Assembly (NCBI GenBank): GCA_963556695.1
Contig: CAUWAG010000014.1
Coordinates: 248,001 to 312,000, forward strand
Reading direction: 5' to 3'
From: Anthostomella pinea
Taxonomy: Eukaryota; Ascomycota; Sordariomycetes; Xylariales; Xylariaceae
Length of the DNA: 64,000 bases
Part shown: piece by piece, positions 32,257-42,952 of the stretch
How positions within the stretch are numbered: position 1 is the first letter of the stretch
Layout: every line of letters starts with the position of its first letter
Made by a program: the position numbers and the translations under genes
Notes under the pieces: model-generated
The model's input: only the letters and a program-made list of their open reading frames with translations
What the model was told of the DNA's origin: nothing
The model's database searches: none

Positions 32257-33658
32257 ATGTCGTAACCCAAGGCGCCCAACGAGCGCCAACCTCTCACCGT
32301 TGCTGAGATCGAGCATGAGGCAAAACTCAAGTTACCAAAGAACGTATACGACTTTTACGCTGGCGGTTCCGACCGGGAGAAGCACTGGCCGAAAACACCA
32401 GTGCATTCGACAGGTGAGACGGCGCCACCCGGCAGGCCACAACCCGAGCAACCGCTAAGCCGGGATATATATGCAGACTCTATATAAGACCGAGAGTGTT
32501 GCGAGACGTCTCAAATGTTGACACGAGCACAGTCTTCTTCGGATGGACGAGCACCCTTCCCATTGGTATTGCGCCCAGCGCGATGCAGAAACTGGCCGGC
32601 GGCGATGGCGAGCTCGACGTCGGCCGCGCGGCCGTCAACCTGGGATTGAACTTCACGCTCTCGTCGTAATCAACGACGGCGCTGGAGGACGTGGCTCGAA
32701 CCCGGCATGTCCACGCGTCCACCCCGCCCGTTTGGATACAGCTCTACCTCTACCAAAAGAACGAGAAGAGCGTGCCCCTGATTCGCAGGGCCGAAGGTGA
32801 GAACGACATATTACATGAAACCCAGGGCGGGCAGACCAGCTGATAGTATTCCATGCGAGCAGACGCAGGCTACGAAGCTTTGGTCCTGACGGTGGACACC
32901 CCGGTTTTGGGAAACCGTCTGGCGGAGCGACGAGTGCCCGTCGTGCTGCCACCCGGCATAGGTCTGCCCAATCTACCAGGGGGCGCAAAGGCAACAGGAA
33001 AGCCCAGCATAAACCGTCGGCTGATGAACGCGGGATCCGCCAATGAGGCTCGGGAGATCATCGAGAGCGCCGAGGGCGGAACGCATAGCTCGAGTCTCAC
33101 GGTGAGTGGCATGTAGTGACACCCAATCCCTATACCCTCATAGCCACGTTCCACCGCGGAGCAGGCTACTGACTATCGATGCATTAGTGGGAAGGCACCA
33201 TGGCCTTTCTCCGCCGCACGACGCGCATGAAGGTAATCCTCAAGGGCATAATGACAGGCGAAGATGCCAAGCTCGCAGTACAGCACGGCGCAGACGCCAT
33301 CATCGTGTCGAACCACGGTGGTCGCCAGCTCGACAGCGCAAGCTCCACGATCGAGGCCCTGCCCGAGATCGTGGAAGCCATGCGGGGTCGGATACCTGTC
33401 ATATTCGACGGCGGCATCCGCACGGGCTCGGATGTCTTCAAGGCCCTGGCACTCGGGGCCGACTTCGTTCTGGTCGGGCGGCCGGCGCTCTGGGGCCTGG
33501 CCTACGCGGGTCGTGAGGGGGTGGAAGTCGTGATGCAGATCCTGGAGCGCGAGCTGAGTCGTACGATGGCTTTGGCCGGAGTTTCTCGAGTGCGGGATAT
33601 TCGAAGGTCGCATCTAGGTGTTCGATCCGCAGATTCGTTTGGGATAGCAAAGCTGTAG
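32257..33658 (+). pseudogene. Decayed FMN-dependent alpha-hydroxy-acid oxidase
   Basis: Four exon-like blocks (32257-32413, 32477-32796, 32863-33101, 33188-33658) with intact splice sites carry the whole family: LPKNVYDFYAGGSD, RPRVLRDVSNVDTSTVF, GIAPSAMQKLAGGDGELDV, VWIQLYLY, ALVLTVDTPVLGNRLAERR, MKVILKGIMTGEDAKLAVQH, SNHGGRQLDSA and FDGGIRTGSDVFKALALGAD. It is broken three times: codon 3 is TAA (32263), a base is lost near 32380 (the frame moves to EALAENTSAFDR), and TLSS is followed by TAA (32667) where relatives have Gln. Both stops are CAA to TAA, the CpA transition typical of RIP. The HGGRQ active site and the better match to glycolate oxidase suggest a different subgroup from the intact oxidase at 18404-20062. 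Confidence 0.9.
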
Positions 33659-34165
33659 AACGATATGAAACTTGGTAGCCTCTACATGAACGCCCGAGAG
33701 GAACCCCCTCCGAGCTGTATGGGGCCACAGGGCAGCAAGCGTATCATCATGGCAGCTTGCTAGGTCCGGTATATGGAAGTCCTTCTTCACGATGAAACCC
33801 TTCCTGGGAACATGGTTGCCACCGTTGCTGGGCGCTCTACGATAAAATCCGGCTCTATCAAATTCGATTGACGATCACAGCTCGATTTCCTACTCTGACG
33901 GTAGAGATACCGCGCACGGCGTGTCTATAGAGGCGAGGAGTGTGCAATGCTCTCCTTTTCCCCTGTATTGGCTAATTCTCCTCGGCACTACATGCTTAAG
34001 GTTCGATCAATGCCATAGATTGACTGCTGGTGACTCCACAACTACTTCTGCTATTGTACGTAAAGGAGCACAATAACTATAAAGCTAGCTAGAACGCATG
34101 GTCAGGTATATATAGGGGTCTATCCTGTAGGGCTGCATAGTGCCGTGACAGCCAATCAAGGCTAC
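33659..34165. other. Intergenic region, no feature seen
   Basis: This interval separates the broken oxidase from the kinase-like gene. It is AT-rich toward the right end; GTATATATAGGGG near 34106 is TATA-like with no gene attached. Confidence 0.45.
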
Positions 34166-34892
34166 TTAAGTCCTCCCGTATATCTCTAACCACCAATCAT
34201 CAACCCTGCTTAAGTCCTCCTCTATTTCTCTATCATAACTGCTCTCGGTCCTTCTCGCCATCCCAAAGTCGAAGAGATAAATCTTGCTCTTGTGAGAAAC
34301 GATGAGAAAGTTGTCCTTATGGACATCCCGATGTACCCAGCCCTTTTTGTGAAATCGGGTCAAGACGTCTTTGCAGGCTTGCATGTCTTCAGGATCCCAA
34401 GACTTTGGGTTGCTTCCACCTTCAATATACTCGATGACGAAACCAACGATGAGCTCCGCGTCATCATCGTCGACGACGATAACCAGAAATCTAGGGGCGA
34501 TTCCGCTTCCCTCAATGCTCTTATAGACGATGAGCTCCGTTAGAAGCCCGACACGTTTGGTCTTGACAAGCATCTTGGCTTCGGTAATCACTTTCGCTTC
34601 GTCGGTTTCCGGTGTGATGGGCTTGGTAACGCCGATGGACAGGTCTGGTGATAGTTGGCTCATCTTGATCTTGGGCTTTTCGCTCCATTCGAATTTCCAA
34701 TCGGAATCCCTGGTGTCTAGTGGCGATTCGACACTGGTCACACTTCGGCCCTGAAGGCAAGTCAACTAAAGTTCCTGAGGCAGAGGCAACGCTGTGCTGC
34801 CTTTATCTCCTTGTCCTTACATAGACCAAGCTCTGGGATGGATTGCTTGCTAATCCGAGAACGCCAATGGCTACTGCCTTGAAGAGTTGCAT
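34166..34892 (-). CDS. Small kinase-like protein with a predicted signal peptide
   Basis: Exon 1 (34821-34892) encodes MQLFKAVAIGVLGLASNPSQ SLVY and joins exon 2 (34166-34750) at a codon boundary across a 70-bp intron (GTAAGG donor, CCTTCAG acceptor), 218 residues in all. Exon 2 alone has no ATG at its start, which supports the two-exon model. The body is a shortened protein-kinase-like fold: an N-lobe remnant with LLTELIVYKSIEGSGIAPRF, hinge VGFVIEYIEGG, catalytic loop WVHRDVHKDNFLIV (HRD Asp, Asn) and metal-binding LFDFGMARR. No Gly-rich loop is visible, and the C-lobe stops about 30 residues after DFG. The fold is that of fungal kinase-like/phosphotransferase proteins that handle small molecules or proteins. 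Secretion is inferred from the first exon only. Confidence 0.7.
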
Positions 34893-35288
34893 AGCGTACA
34901 GATGCTGGGAAGGTAAAAACATCCTTTCATGGCCTTTAGTTAAATAGTTCCTGACATTATATTTACTTCATGCTTTCCTAGCTGCACCGTAATCGGTACG
35001 ATTACCAGGGTATCTGGTCACAATTCTATATATATACCACCCCGTCAGAACCCATGCCCAGGTCCTGGTCGCCAATGCACCCTGGCGTTAGCAGCTCAAA
35101 CTATGTTGCAATACATGTAAATGACTGCTATGGATTTCTCGTCCGAATCACATTTCCAGCTAGTAGCAACATTATGCATTGGCAAGCGATATCCTAGCTT
35201 CGGCGTACGAATGAACGCCCCGCTCTTAACCCTACCCATTCGGTAAGTTAGCGCTTTGCGACGCAGAAGTCGATCCGGTCTGATGCCT
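34893..35288. other. Intergenic region, no feature seen
   Basis: Promoter side of the kinase-like gene; TCTATATATATACC near 35025 is TATA-like, about 135 bp from the start codon. Nothing else is visible. Confidence 0.45.
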
Positions 35289-36980
35289 CTAAGATACCGG
35301 TTTGCTCAGAACCACGCCAGGGGGGTCCTTGGTAGACGTATCTCCCCAATCTGCTTCCCAGCCGTTATCAGCCAAATACACTTTCCAATCCGCATCATCG
35401 TCCTCCAGGCGCGTCGAGACGTCCGGAATGACGAAGAAGGCCACCAGTGCGCCAAGGACTGCGAAACCCGAGCCGATGAGGAATGCGACTTGGTCGCCTT
35501 GGGTTGGGTCGTCGGTGTAAGCGTTGAGAATAGCACTGAAGACCTGTTCCTGTTAGAATGCGGGCTTGTCACAAGGGGACTCTCGACGTACCTTGTCCCG
35601 ATTGCAGCTCCGGCTTTGGAGAAAGCGGAAACAAGACCCATCATCTGTCCGCGGACCGAGGTCGCGAAAGACTCCGAAGCAGCCAGCACGACCGTACTAC
35701 GCAAGTGTTAGTACAGGTAGATAAAACCGTGGGAACGGAATTGCACTGACCTTCCGGGCCCGACTTCCCCCAGTGTCAAGAAGACACCATACAGAACGAC
35801 GAAAAGCGGGAAGATATTATGTATAGGCGTCATAGCACCACCAAGCACGAACCCGAGGATAGCTTGTAGCGTGAAGCCCAAAGCCATAGTCTGGCGGCGA
35901 CCGGTCTTGTCCGAGAGATAGCCACCGATGAATGGTCCCGGGATATAAAAGCAGTTGATCACCACTCCCCACCCTAGATTCTTGATAAGACTCTCATCAG
36001 GGTTGACACGGGAGACGATAGTCGAGCTGAAGATCCCAAACGGGATGGAGATCCAGTTGTACAAGAACCAAGTCGAGGCACAGCCGATCAGCGGGCGGTA
36101 ATAACGCTTCAGCGCAAGCCAGTACGGAACGCGCTGTTTGCGCATCGACGACTTGCGGTATGCCGTCGAGACGGCCATGCGGAGCCGGAACCAAAAGATG
36201 ACCAATGGCGGTACGAGACCGAGAGCGAACGACGTCCCGCCAGACTATTTCGTAGCTGGACTCCTTCTGATGGACGCAAAGGAGCAGGAGCAGCGGAAAG
36301 ACCCCGGCCGAGACGTAGCCGAGTGACGCGGACAGGTCGGCCAGCATGGCGAACATGAAACCCCCGCATCTTTCTGTACTTGTCGCTCTCGTCAGTGGCT
36401 TCAGCGGCGCCAGCTCCGCTGACCGGATACTCGCCACCGGCACCCACGCCGGCGATGCCCCGCGCGACGATCATCATCTAGAACATGCCGGTCGGGTCCG
36501 AGCCGCTGGCGGCCGTCGACAGGACGATGCCGAGCACGAGGAGCGCGGTCGTGGCGACGGCGCCGGTCTTTCGGCCGATCTTGTCGACTATGATGCCGAA
36601 ACCTAGCATGCCGATGATCATGCCCACGAGAAAAGCGTTGCTGAGGCGCTGCGAGATCGTGCTTGTGAGCTCGTCCGGGTAGAGCACGGCGAGCAGGAGC
36701 GAGATGTTGCCGATGACGGCTGCGTTGCTTTATGATTGTCAGGGGTTGCTCTCATGAAGCTGTGTCGAGTGAACGCTTACTATCCGTCAGACCCAATTGC
36801 CAGCCCCGAAAAAAGAATAATGAGCCAGACAGAGGCCTTGCTGTAGTAGGTCTTCTCCGGCTCAGAAGAGCCATTCTCGATATCCGTGTCGACTCGTTGG
36901 ATCGCCTCATTCTTCTTCTCTGCCACGATGGCGTCAATGGGCGGTTCCGCCATATTTGGACTCTCAGTCTGAGCTGCCAT
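35289..36980 (-). pseudogene. Decayed MFS permease, Git1/phosphate-transporter subgroup
   Basis: The frame opens at 36980 (MAAQTESPNMAEPP) and after an intron reads NAAVIGNISLLLAVLYPDEL, ISQRLSNAFLVGMIIGMLGF and GIIVDKIGRKTGAVATTALL, then VARGIAGVGAGGEYPVSGAG, IFWFRLRMAVSTAYRKSSM, LIGCASTWFLYNWISIPFGI, FIGGYLSDKTGRRQTMALGF, QMMGLVSAFSKAGAAIGT and a C-terminus ending GVVLSKPVS at 35289. GGEYP and the DxxGRK/R loops match glycerophosphoinositol/phosphate permeases. Lesions: TAG at 36478-36480 where relatives have Trp (TGG to TAG, consistent with RIP on the other strand), an extra base in the five-C run at 36361-36365, another at 36235-36237, and a junction near 35545 that does not splice in phase. 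The gene cannot make a full protein as written. Confidence 0.85.
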
Positions 36981-37303
36981 CTTCACTCAGACAACGTATA
37001 AACCCCCCGCGAACTGGAAAGGTCGCGCGTGGAAATCTTATGAGCGTTGCCGGATCAGCACGATTATACTCGTTTGGCCATGGATTTGGACGCCGATCGG
37101 CAGTTATCAGTACCCCAGACGCCCGCGGTCTTACCCCGACTCTATCATCGGAGCCCGCCGCTCGTCCGGGACTTTCGCCGGGGACATCATCTCGAACTTC
37201 CAACCAGCTTCTTTCGTCGAAGTCCAACGCTCGTAAACAGTTGCTTTTGACGTCTGTCAAGTCCAAAGAAGTAGGTAATCCGAGAATATTGAGCTAGAAT
37301 CTA

Positions 37304-38007
37304 ACGGCGGGGGCATATAAATGGGACAGCCCCATATATGGGACAGTTTTCCCACCAAAATCTCATTATTACGATTCGTATAACTCGGTCAGTATTAACA
37401 GCACGATAATATGATTTGAACAAGAATATTTGCCTCTTTTTTCTATTTCTTAAGATATAGCCGCTTAATGTAATCTATGCTGGGTGTAAAGTTATAATAG
37501 CACGGAGTTTTGCCCTTACTGTTGGATCCATGCGATTCCAGACTGCAAACCATCTATACCAGGACCCACATGTATGATTAGATAAGATAAGATAGTGGAT
37601 TGAGAGGGCACTTGGCCAGACCTTCGAGTCCAGCTAGATTCCTCTCAATCCAACCATCAGCAACATCATGACCTTGACCCCATACTCGAGTATTATGATT
37701 GATCGTTCAAGCCTGTTCCAACACTTACTAAATTTTACCTTCCGGGCTGCTGTAAGTCGGGTTTTCCCGACCCTTTGGTGGGAACAAGGCATAGCCAGGC
37801 TTCTAACAATCACAGCGGCCTAAACTGCTGGTACACCCCTAATAAACCCAAAATCAAAAGAAACACCAAGAAAAGGCGATTTCGAATGCATTACTCACAT
37901 CATCTAGAGCTTTTATTCCGATAGAGTTATTTGTAAATGCAACTGTAGTCTTTTGGTGTAAAAACTGTCCCATATATGGGGCTGTCCCATTTATATGCCC
38001 CCGCCGT
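37304..38007. mobile_element. Non-autonomous TIR element (Tc1/mariner-type, TA duplication) with a nested solo LTR
   Basis: 57-bp terminal inverted repeats (37304-37360 and 37951-38007) begin ACGGCGGGGGCATATAAATG and differ at about four positions. TA flanks each end (37302-37303, 38008-38009), the Tc1/mariner/pogo signature. The repeat has an internal GGGACAGCCCCATATATGGG near-palindrome. There is no transposase frame. Removing the solo LTR and its duplication leaves about 495 bp, a MITE-sized element. It lies 255 bp upstream of the M24 peptidase ATG. Confidence 0.92.
37520..37723 (+). mobile_element. Solo LTR, copy C (204 bp), duplication CTTAC
   Basis: It starts TGTTGGATCCATG and ends GTTCCAACA. 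CTTAC is repeated exactly at 37515-37519 and 37724-37728. It lies wholly inside the TIR element, so the LTR element inserted later than the TIR element. Confidence 0.93.
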
Positions 38008-38261
38008 TACGGTAGTTGACTGCTTTTAGGATAATTACATTCGTTCGCGCAAACGGTTTCATCGCAAGACGGCATCGGTCGTGTCTCTGCCCTCCCCACT
38101 CCTGGGTTCCGCACTGATATCAGAGCAGCGGGCCGGCACATCTGGGGTGTGGCTGTGGCTGTTAGCCGTCCTGCCGTCTGAGCCGGTCAAGCATGCCTCG
38201 AGTCTTTGGCCGACCTTCTTCGAGTCTGTCTTGAAGTACTCCCAAGCTTGCAACAGTCGCC

Positions 38262-41200
38262 ATGGCTGAAATCTCAATGAAGCAGCCTCTGATGGTCGAG
38301 GAGGGGCAAGAGTCCCGGCAACACGAGCGAGCACCATCGCGGAAGAGGCGCATGGTTAGCTTGCTCAGAAAGCGCTGCCTTGCCATCTGTCAAGTGAGCA
38401 TCTTGCTATACAGCTGCTTCATAATCTACCAGCTATGGCAATCATACTGGTCTGGCGCCATCCCTGACGTGGCCAAGGTGCAGCAATGCGCGATAAATAG
38501 CTTCCACTCCAGCCTCTCATTCCTGGACCCGGCGGTGCCCATTACATCGGATGAGTTCCTCGAGCGGCGGGACCGGCTCGCACAAACTCTGGTGGCATCA
38601 GACGTCGATGCATTTGTGCTCGAGCCTGGTTACACATTCCAGTAGGCCAAACCCACCCTCGACTACTCCGTCCCATGGTGCTTACTCGGAATATCAGGTA
38701 CTATGGCAACATCTCCCAGGTAGACTGGGAGCCCTGGGAGCCCGAAGAACGGCCATTCTTGATAGTCATGCTCCCGCAGACCTCGGATTCCGGAGAAGTT
38801 ACCGCAAAGACGGCATACCTGGCCCCGTATGTCGAAGAGGGCCGAGTCCGTATGCTCGGCATACCCTCGCGAGAAGCCGAGTTGGAAATTGTCATCTGGG
38901 AAGAGCATTGGGACCCGTACGGTACGCTGCTCGAGTCCAGACTCTTCGCCGGTTCCAAGGCCGCGAGAGGAGGGCGCAAGCCGAAGCTCATGGTGGACGA
39001 GGAAATCCGGGACTTCATTCCCCGCGGCCTCGCGGCTTCGGGCTTCGATACCGTTGGCTTGAGCCCAGAGGTGGAAATGGTCCGACAGATCAAGAGCCCG
39101 GCCGAGGTGGAGCTGCTCCGAGTCGTCAACACGGGCACCGTCGTGGCGGTCCGGGCTATGAGGCCTTGCCTTGTGCCTGGGCTGACTGAGGAGGAGGTGA
39201 GGGATATTCTTGATGAGACATTGCTATCTGTGGGCTTTGGTCTCTTCTTCAAAATCGTGCTTTTCGAGGAGGACGGAGCGCTTCCGCATGGAGGCTTCGT
39301 CGTGGGCGGTAAGAAGGCGACTGAAGAGACGATGATTGTCATTGACGTGGGGTGAGTCTACCTCCTTGATGCGCTGCGTTTGCGACACGACTCTTAACTA
39401 CTGCGAACAGAGCACACTACTTGGGATACTCGTCGGATATCTGCCGCAGCTTTTTCATCGACCCTGTACCTAGTCCCCGCCCATCTATCCTTAGGCCACT
39501 CACCCGCTTCCTCCATTGGATCCGCGTGCTGCCTCGGGACCCCCACGTGGCTGAGAAGAATCCGGAACTGCATGCCGAAAAGCTGAAGGTCTGGCAAACC
39601 GTCCTAGATGCCCAGACTGCCGCTGCTGCTGCGTTCGTGCCGAATGGCACTGCGGCGAGTGTTGACTTAGCTGCTCGCGGTGTCATTGACGATGCCGGTT
39701 ATGGCGAGGCCTTCACACATCGACTTGGCCACGGCATCGGCATCAAAGGTATGTGTGCCCTACCATCCGACCCCCCGAACCGGCACACCCCCCCAACCGG
39801 CACAGCCAAACCCCACAACCACCACCAAAAGTCCCCTTACTCACTTACACGGATTACAGCCCCTTTTGAGGGTATCTAAACGTTCTTTAGATAGTTAGAT
39901 AGCCCTTTTCTTGGTGTTTAGCTTAATATAGATTATTTAATTGCTGGCCATCAGCATCGGCATTTAACAGCCTCTGTGCCCCGCCCTTAAATGCAAATTT
40001 GCTATAGAATTCTCTCTGTGAGCCCCTGTCCCTCATGCACCACAGCATCCTGAAGCCAGCCACGATGCCTCCGCCCACGTATACAGAGGATGATATGGTG
40101 GATGCCTACCTAGACGTCACAGATAATGGCATGTCAGTAAGAAAATCCAGCCAAAAATACGGCGTCCCGGCCAGCACGCTGTCAACACGCATAAGGGGGA
40201 GAGGGACTAAAACAGAAGCTCACACCACCGAGCAGAGAATTTCTCCCGAGCAAGAAAGCAAGGTAACAGCCTGGATATTACGCCAGGAGACTTTGGGGCT
40301 TGCCCCCTCTCATTCAGCCGTCAGGGAAATTGTGGTAGAACTCCTAAAAAGAAAGGGGGATTTCGCACCACTTGGGAATCACTATATGGACAGCTTTAAA
40401 CGACACAACCCTACCATTCAGACTAAAATCAGCAAGCGAATAGAATCTACTTGGTTTAAGGGGTTTACCCCTAAGTCTGTGAACTGGTTCTTTAACATCT
40501 TAGAGGACTACGGCTGGGTGAAGCCAGAAAATACGTACAATGTCGATAAGGGCGGCATCATATTGGGTTTTGGTAACTCTTTCGAGCCCCCTACCCTCAC
40601 AGTCAACTAACTACCCTTATAGGCATTGATTCCCTAGTTCTGGGAAGTTCTGAGACGAGGAAAGCTTTCCTAAAGAGCCCCCAGGGCCGCTCGTGGACAT
40701 CTTTCATCGAGACCATTTCAGCTACCGGTAGAGTACTCAAATCAGGCTTGATTTTCAAGGGAAAAGATCTCCAAGCGCAGTGGTTCCTTGAGGAATTCCA
40801 GAAGATAGCCGACTGGTATTATATAACGTCGGAAAACGGCTGGACCAGTAACGATATCGCCTGCCAGTGGCTTGAGCACGTTTTTATACCATAAGTGGAT
40901 GAAATTCGTGGCCAGGAGCAGTGGGAACCAGTCCTTTTGATCCTAGATGGCCATGGTAGCCATACCTCCGTACGTACACCAATTTTTTCTATTTATTTAC
41001 TGGTTGTTTGATTTATTCTGATTTAAACAGCAACTGACTGTAGAAAGGACGAATTTATGATGCGGTGTTATTTTGCCAACATCTTGCTATGCTTTTTCCC
41101 AGCACATACCAGCCATGGAATGCAACCACTGGATAACGGCCCCTATAACGCCCTCAAGTCCTACTACCAGAGATTCCTTACCCAGTTAAATTCTCTGACT

Positions 41201-42250
41201 GATTCTTCCTTTGTTGACAAGATCAACTTTATCCGCTGTTATAGCAAGGCAAGGGACATAACATTTACACCCAAAAATATCCGCTCGGGCTTCCGAGTGA
41301 CGGGATGCTACCCAATTAGCCGCAAAAAGTGTCTAGACCATCCAGAAATCCAAGAAGACAAGCGGAAGACCCCCAAGCCGAAAGAACAGGAAGACTCGGA
41401 GCTGGAGGACCAACAGACCCCTACCACAAGCCGGCAAATCCGGGATTTCGGGAGGAACCGTTCCCCAGCCACTTGGCTGAAGTTCCGGAAGATCTCCTAT
41501 GCCTTTGAGAACCAGGAGACGGAGCTGGCCATAAAAGACCAGAAGATCAGGGCCCTGGAGGCTGAACTGGAATGGCTACGGCCCAAGAAGAGGAAAAAGA
41601 TACCAAATCCCAACCAAAACTTCATGACAATGGTAGAAATACTAGCCCAGGGTGGTGATCCGTTAGTTCCGGTTTCTGTAGAGTCTTTTTTTTTTTTTCA
41701 GAATCGGAGGTTGTTCAAGACGAGGGTGAGGAGGACGAGGAGCTTGCGGACGCTGAAGAGGCTGTAGAAGCCCCTGTTGCAGAAGCCCAGATGACTAGAT
41801 CTGGGCGGTCAATCCGGGCGCCGGCTAGATACGTCGATTGAGCAGCCAAAACACCACAGAATGATAATTTTGCTGACTTTTTTGACCCTATACAGCCTCA
41901 AATGCGTGAAAGTGAGTAGGGGGGTCTTTTGGTGGTGGTGGCGGGGTTTGGCTGTGCCGGTAGTGGGGTGTGCCGGTTCGGGGGGTCGGATGGTAACTCT
42001 TCTCACCACGACTGTTTTGAGTACTTAGCTTGACAGTGTGCTGATCTCTTTTATAGCCCACGAGTCACCATATCTCAACCAGTGGAACACAAAGTCGATA
42101 CTTCAGCCCGGAATGGCTTTCACCAATGAGCCTGGGATCTACTTGGAGGGAAGATTTGGGGTTCGCCATGAGGATATCTACCTTGTCAAGGAAGATGGCG
42201 AAGCTGAACTGTTGACGGGGCGGAGAGCAGTTGGTCCATACGACCCTTGA
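38262..42250 (+). CDS. M24-family metallopeptidase (Xaa-Pro aminopeptidase-like), membrane-anchored, with a transposon in intron 3
   Basis: Four exons (38262-38641, 38698-39351, 39411-39748, 42057-42250) join in phase to 521 residues. A basic cytosolic tail and one hydrophobic segment (LAICQVSILLYSCFIIYQLW, about residues 44-63) suggest a type II membrane protein with the enzyme in the secretory lumen or outside. The pita-bread domain keeps all five metal ligands: Asp in IVIDVGAHY, Asp in GYSSDICRSF, His in HRLGHGIGIKAHESPY, Glu in AFTNEPGIYLE and Glu in VRHEDIYLV. The N-terminal creatinase-like domain has EPGYTFQYYGNISQVDWEP. Intron 3 (39749-42056) is 2,308 bp because a Fot1/pogo element (39763-41993) sits inside it; donor GTATGT, acceptor TTTTATAG and the phase are untouched, so a working mRNA remains possible. 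It may cleave Xaa-Pro peptides; the substrate is unknown. Confidence 0.85.
39763..41993 (+). mobile_element. Fot1/pogo-type DNA transposon, 2,231 bp, TA duplication
   Basis: 82-bp terminal inverted repeats (39763-39844 and 41912-41993) begin CCATCCGACCCCCCGAACCG and carry a handful of mismatches. Each end is flanked by TA (39761-39762, 41994-41995). The interior encodes a degraded transposase in the same orientation as the host gene. A 13-T run at about 41685-41697 lies near the 3' end. The element is confined to intron 3 of the M24 peptidase gene. Confidence 0.95.
40062..41767 (+). pseudogene. Fot1/pogo transposase (CENP-B-type HTH plus DDE), broken
   Basis: The N-terminus (MPPPTYTEDDMVDAYLDVTD) leads into a psq-like helix-turn-helix (SVRKSSQKYGVPASTLSTRI), a CENP-B/Tc5-type domain (ILRQETLGLAPSHSAVREIV) and the first catalytic Asp region (YNVDKGGIILGFG). 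A 54-bp intron with CTAAC branch and TTATAG acceptor (about 40574-40622) then restores GIDSLVLGSSETRKAFLKSP. LLILDGHGSHTS holds the second Asp and HTSHGMQPLDNGPYNALKSY the third. An in-frame TAA follows WLEHVFIP (about 40892), and the join after GHGSHTS does not restore the frame. A coiled-coil, Lys-rich tail follows. The element is presumably immobile unless helped in trans. Confidence 0.85.
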
Positions 42251-42496
42251 GACATTGATGACTTGATAATAATGGCGGTAGTCGGACAAGACCTAGATAA
42301 TATGCACAGTCGTGACTTCGCACTCAGCTGCTGTAAGGGATTTCTGCTTTCGAGTTTCTTGCCCGGCTGTATCAGTGTCTCAACATAAAGAGGGATCGAA
42401 ACATGAGCAATTCTTTAAAGCTAGAGAAGCTTCGATTTGGAGATTGCCCAGATGGTCCCCGCGACTCTGCTTTCTAGCTGATACTGGCCATCGGAC
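42251..42496. other. 3' flank of the M24 gene
   Basis: Short spacer between the M24 stop and the copia-like element, with no feature of its own. Confidence 0.4.
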
Positions 42497-42866
42497 TGTT
42501 GAGACCCGACCGGAAACACTTTTACACGAGACACCACTGCCACCATCCCTCATCGTCAGCGATAGATATCAGATACCATACTCACATCTACAGGTGTCTT
42601 CACCTTCAAAGCCACGCTTTAAAAGACAATCCACAATCATTCGGCAGAATCCAAGGCGATGGGCAAGATCCAAAGCTTATTCGCTTATTCCAAATGGAGC
42701 GAATGCGGGGAAGGTCAAGGATCAGCCAAGGCGATCCGCAAGATGCATCCACGCGCAGGGTAGTGATAAATACGAATCGTATTCGTACTTAGTATCGTAT
42801 CTGTCAAATATAAGCACTGACTTGATGTCAGTGTCAATCCCTTTTGCCTAGCGGCTGCATCCAACA
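42497..42866 (+). repeat. Candidate 5' LTR of the copia element
   Basis: The 370-bp stretch starts TGTTGAGACC and ends ATCCAACA, giving TGTTG..CAACA ends just before the gag frame at 42953. I find no second copy downstream to confirm it, and no target duplication, so this is a guess from the termini and position. It contains the palindrome TACGAAT-CGT-ATTCGTA at about 42771-42787. Confidence 0.3.
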
Positions 42867-42952
42867 ATTAAGAGTCTCATCGAATCTACGCAACCGGCAG
42901 CAGAAATCCATCGAATACAGGGTCAAATCGAATCTCTAACCCCTTTTCAACC

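Noticed and set aside
42312..42851. 179-codon plus-strand frame upstream of the copia gag
   Set aside because: It covers the candidate LTR and has no retroelement or cellular domain.
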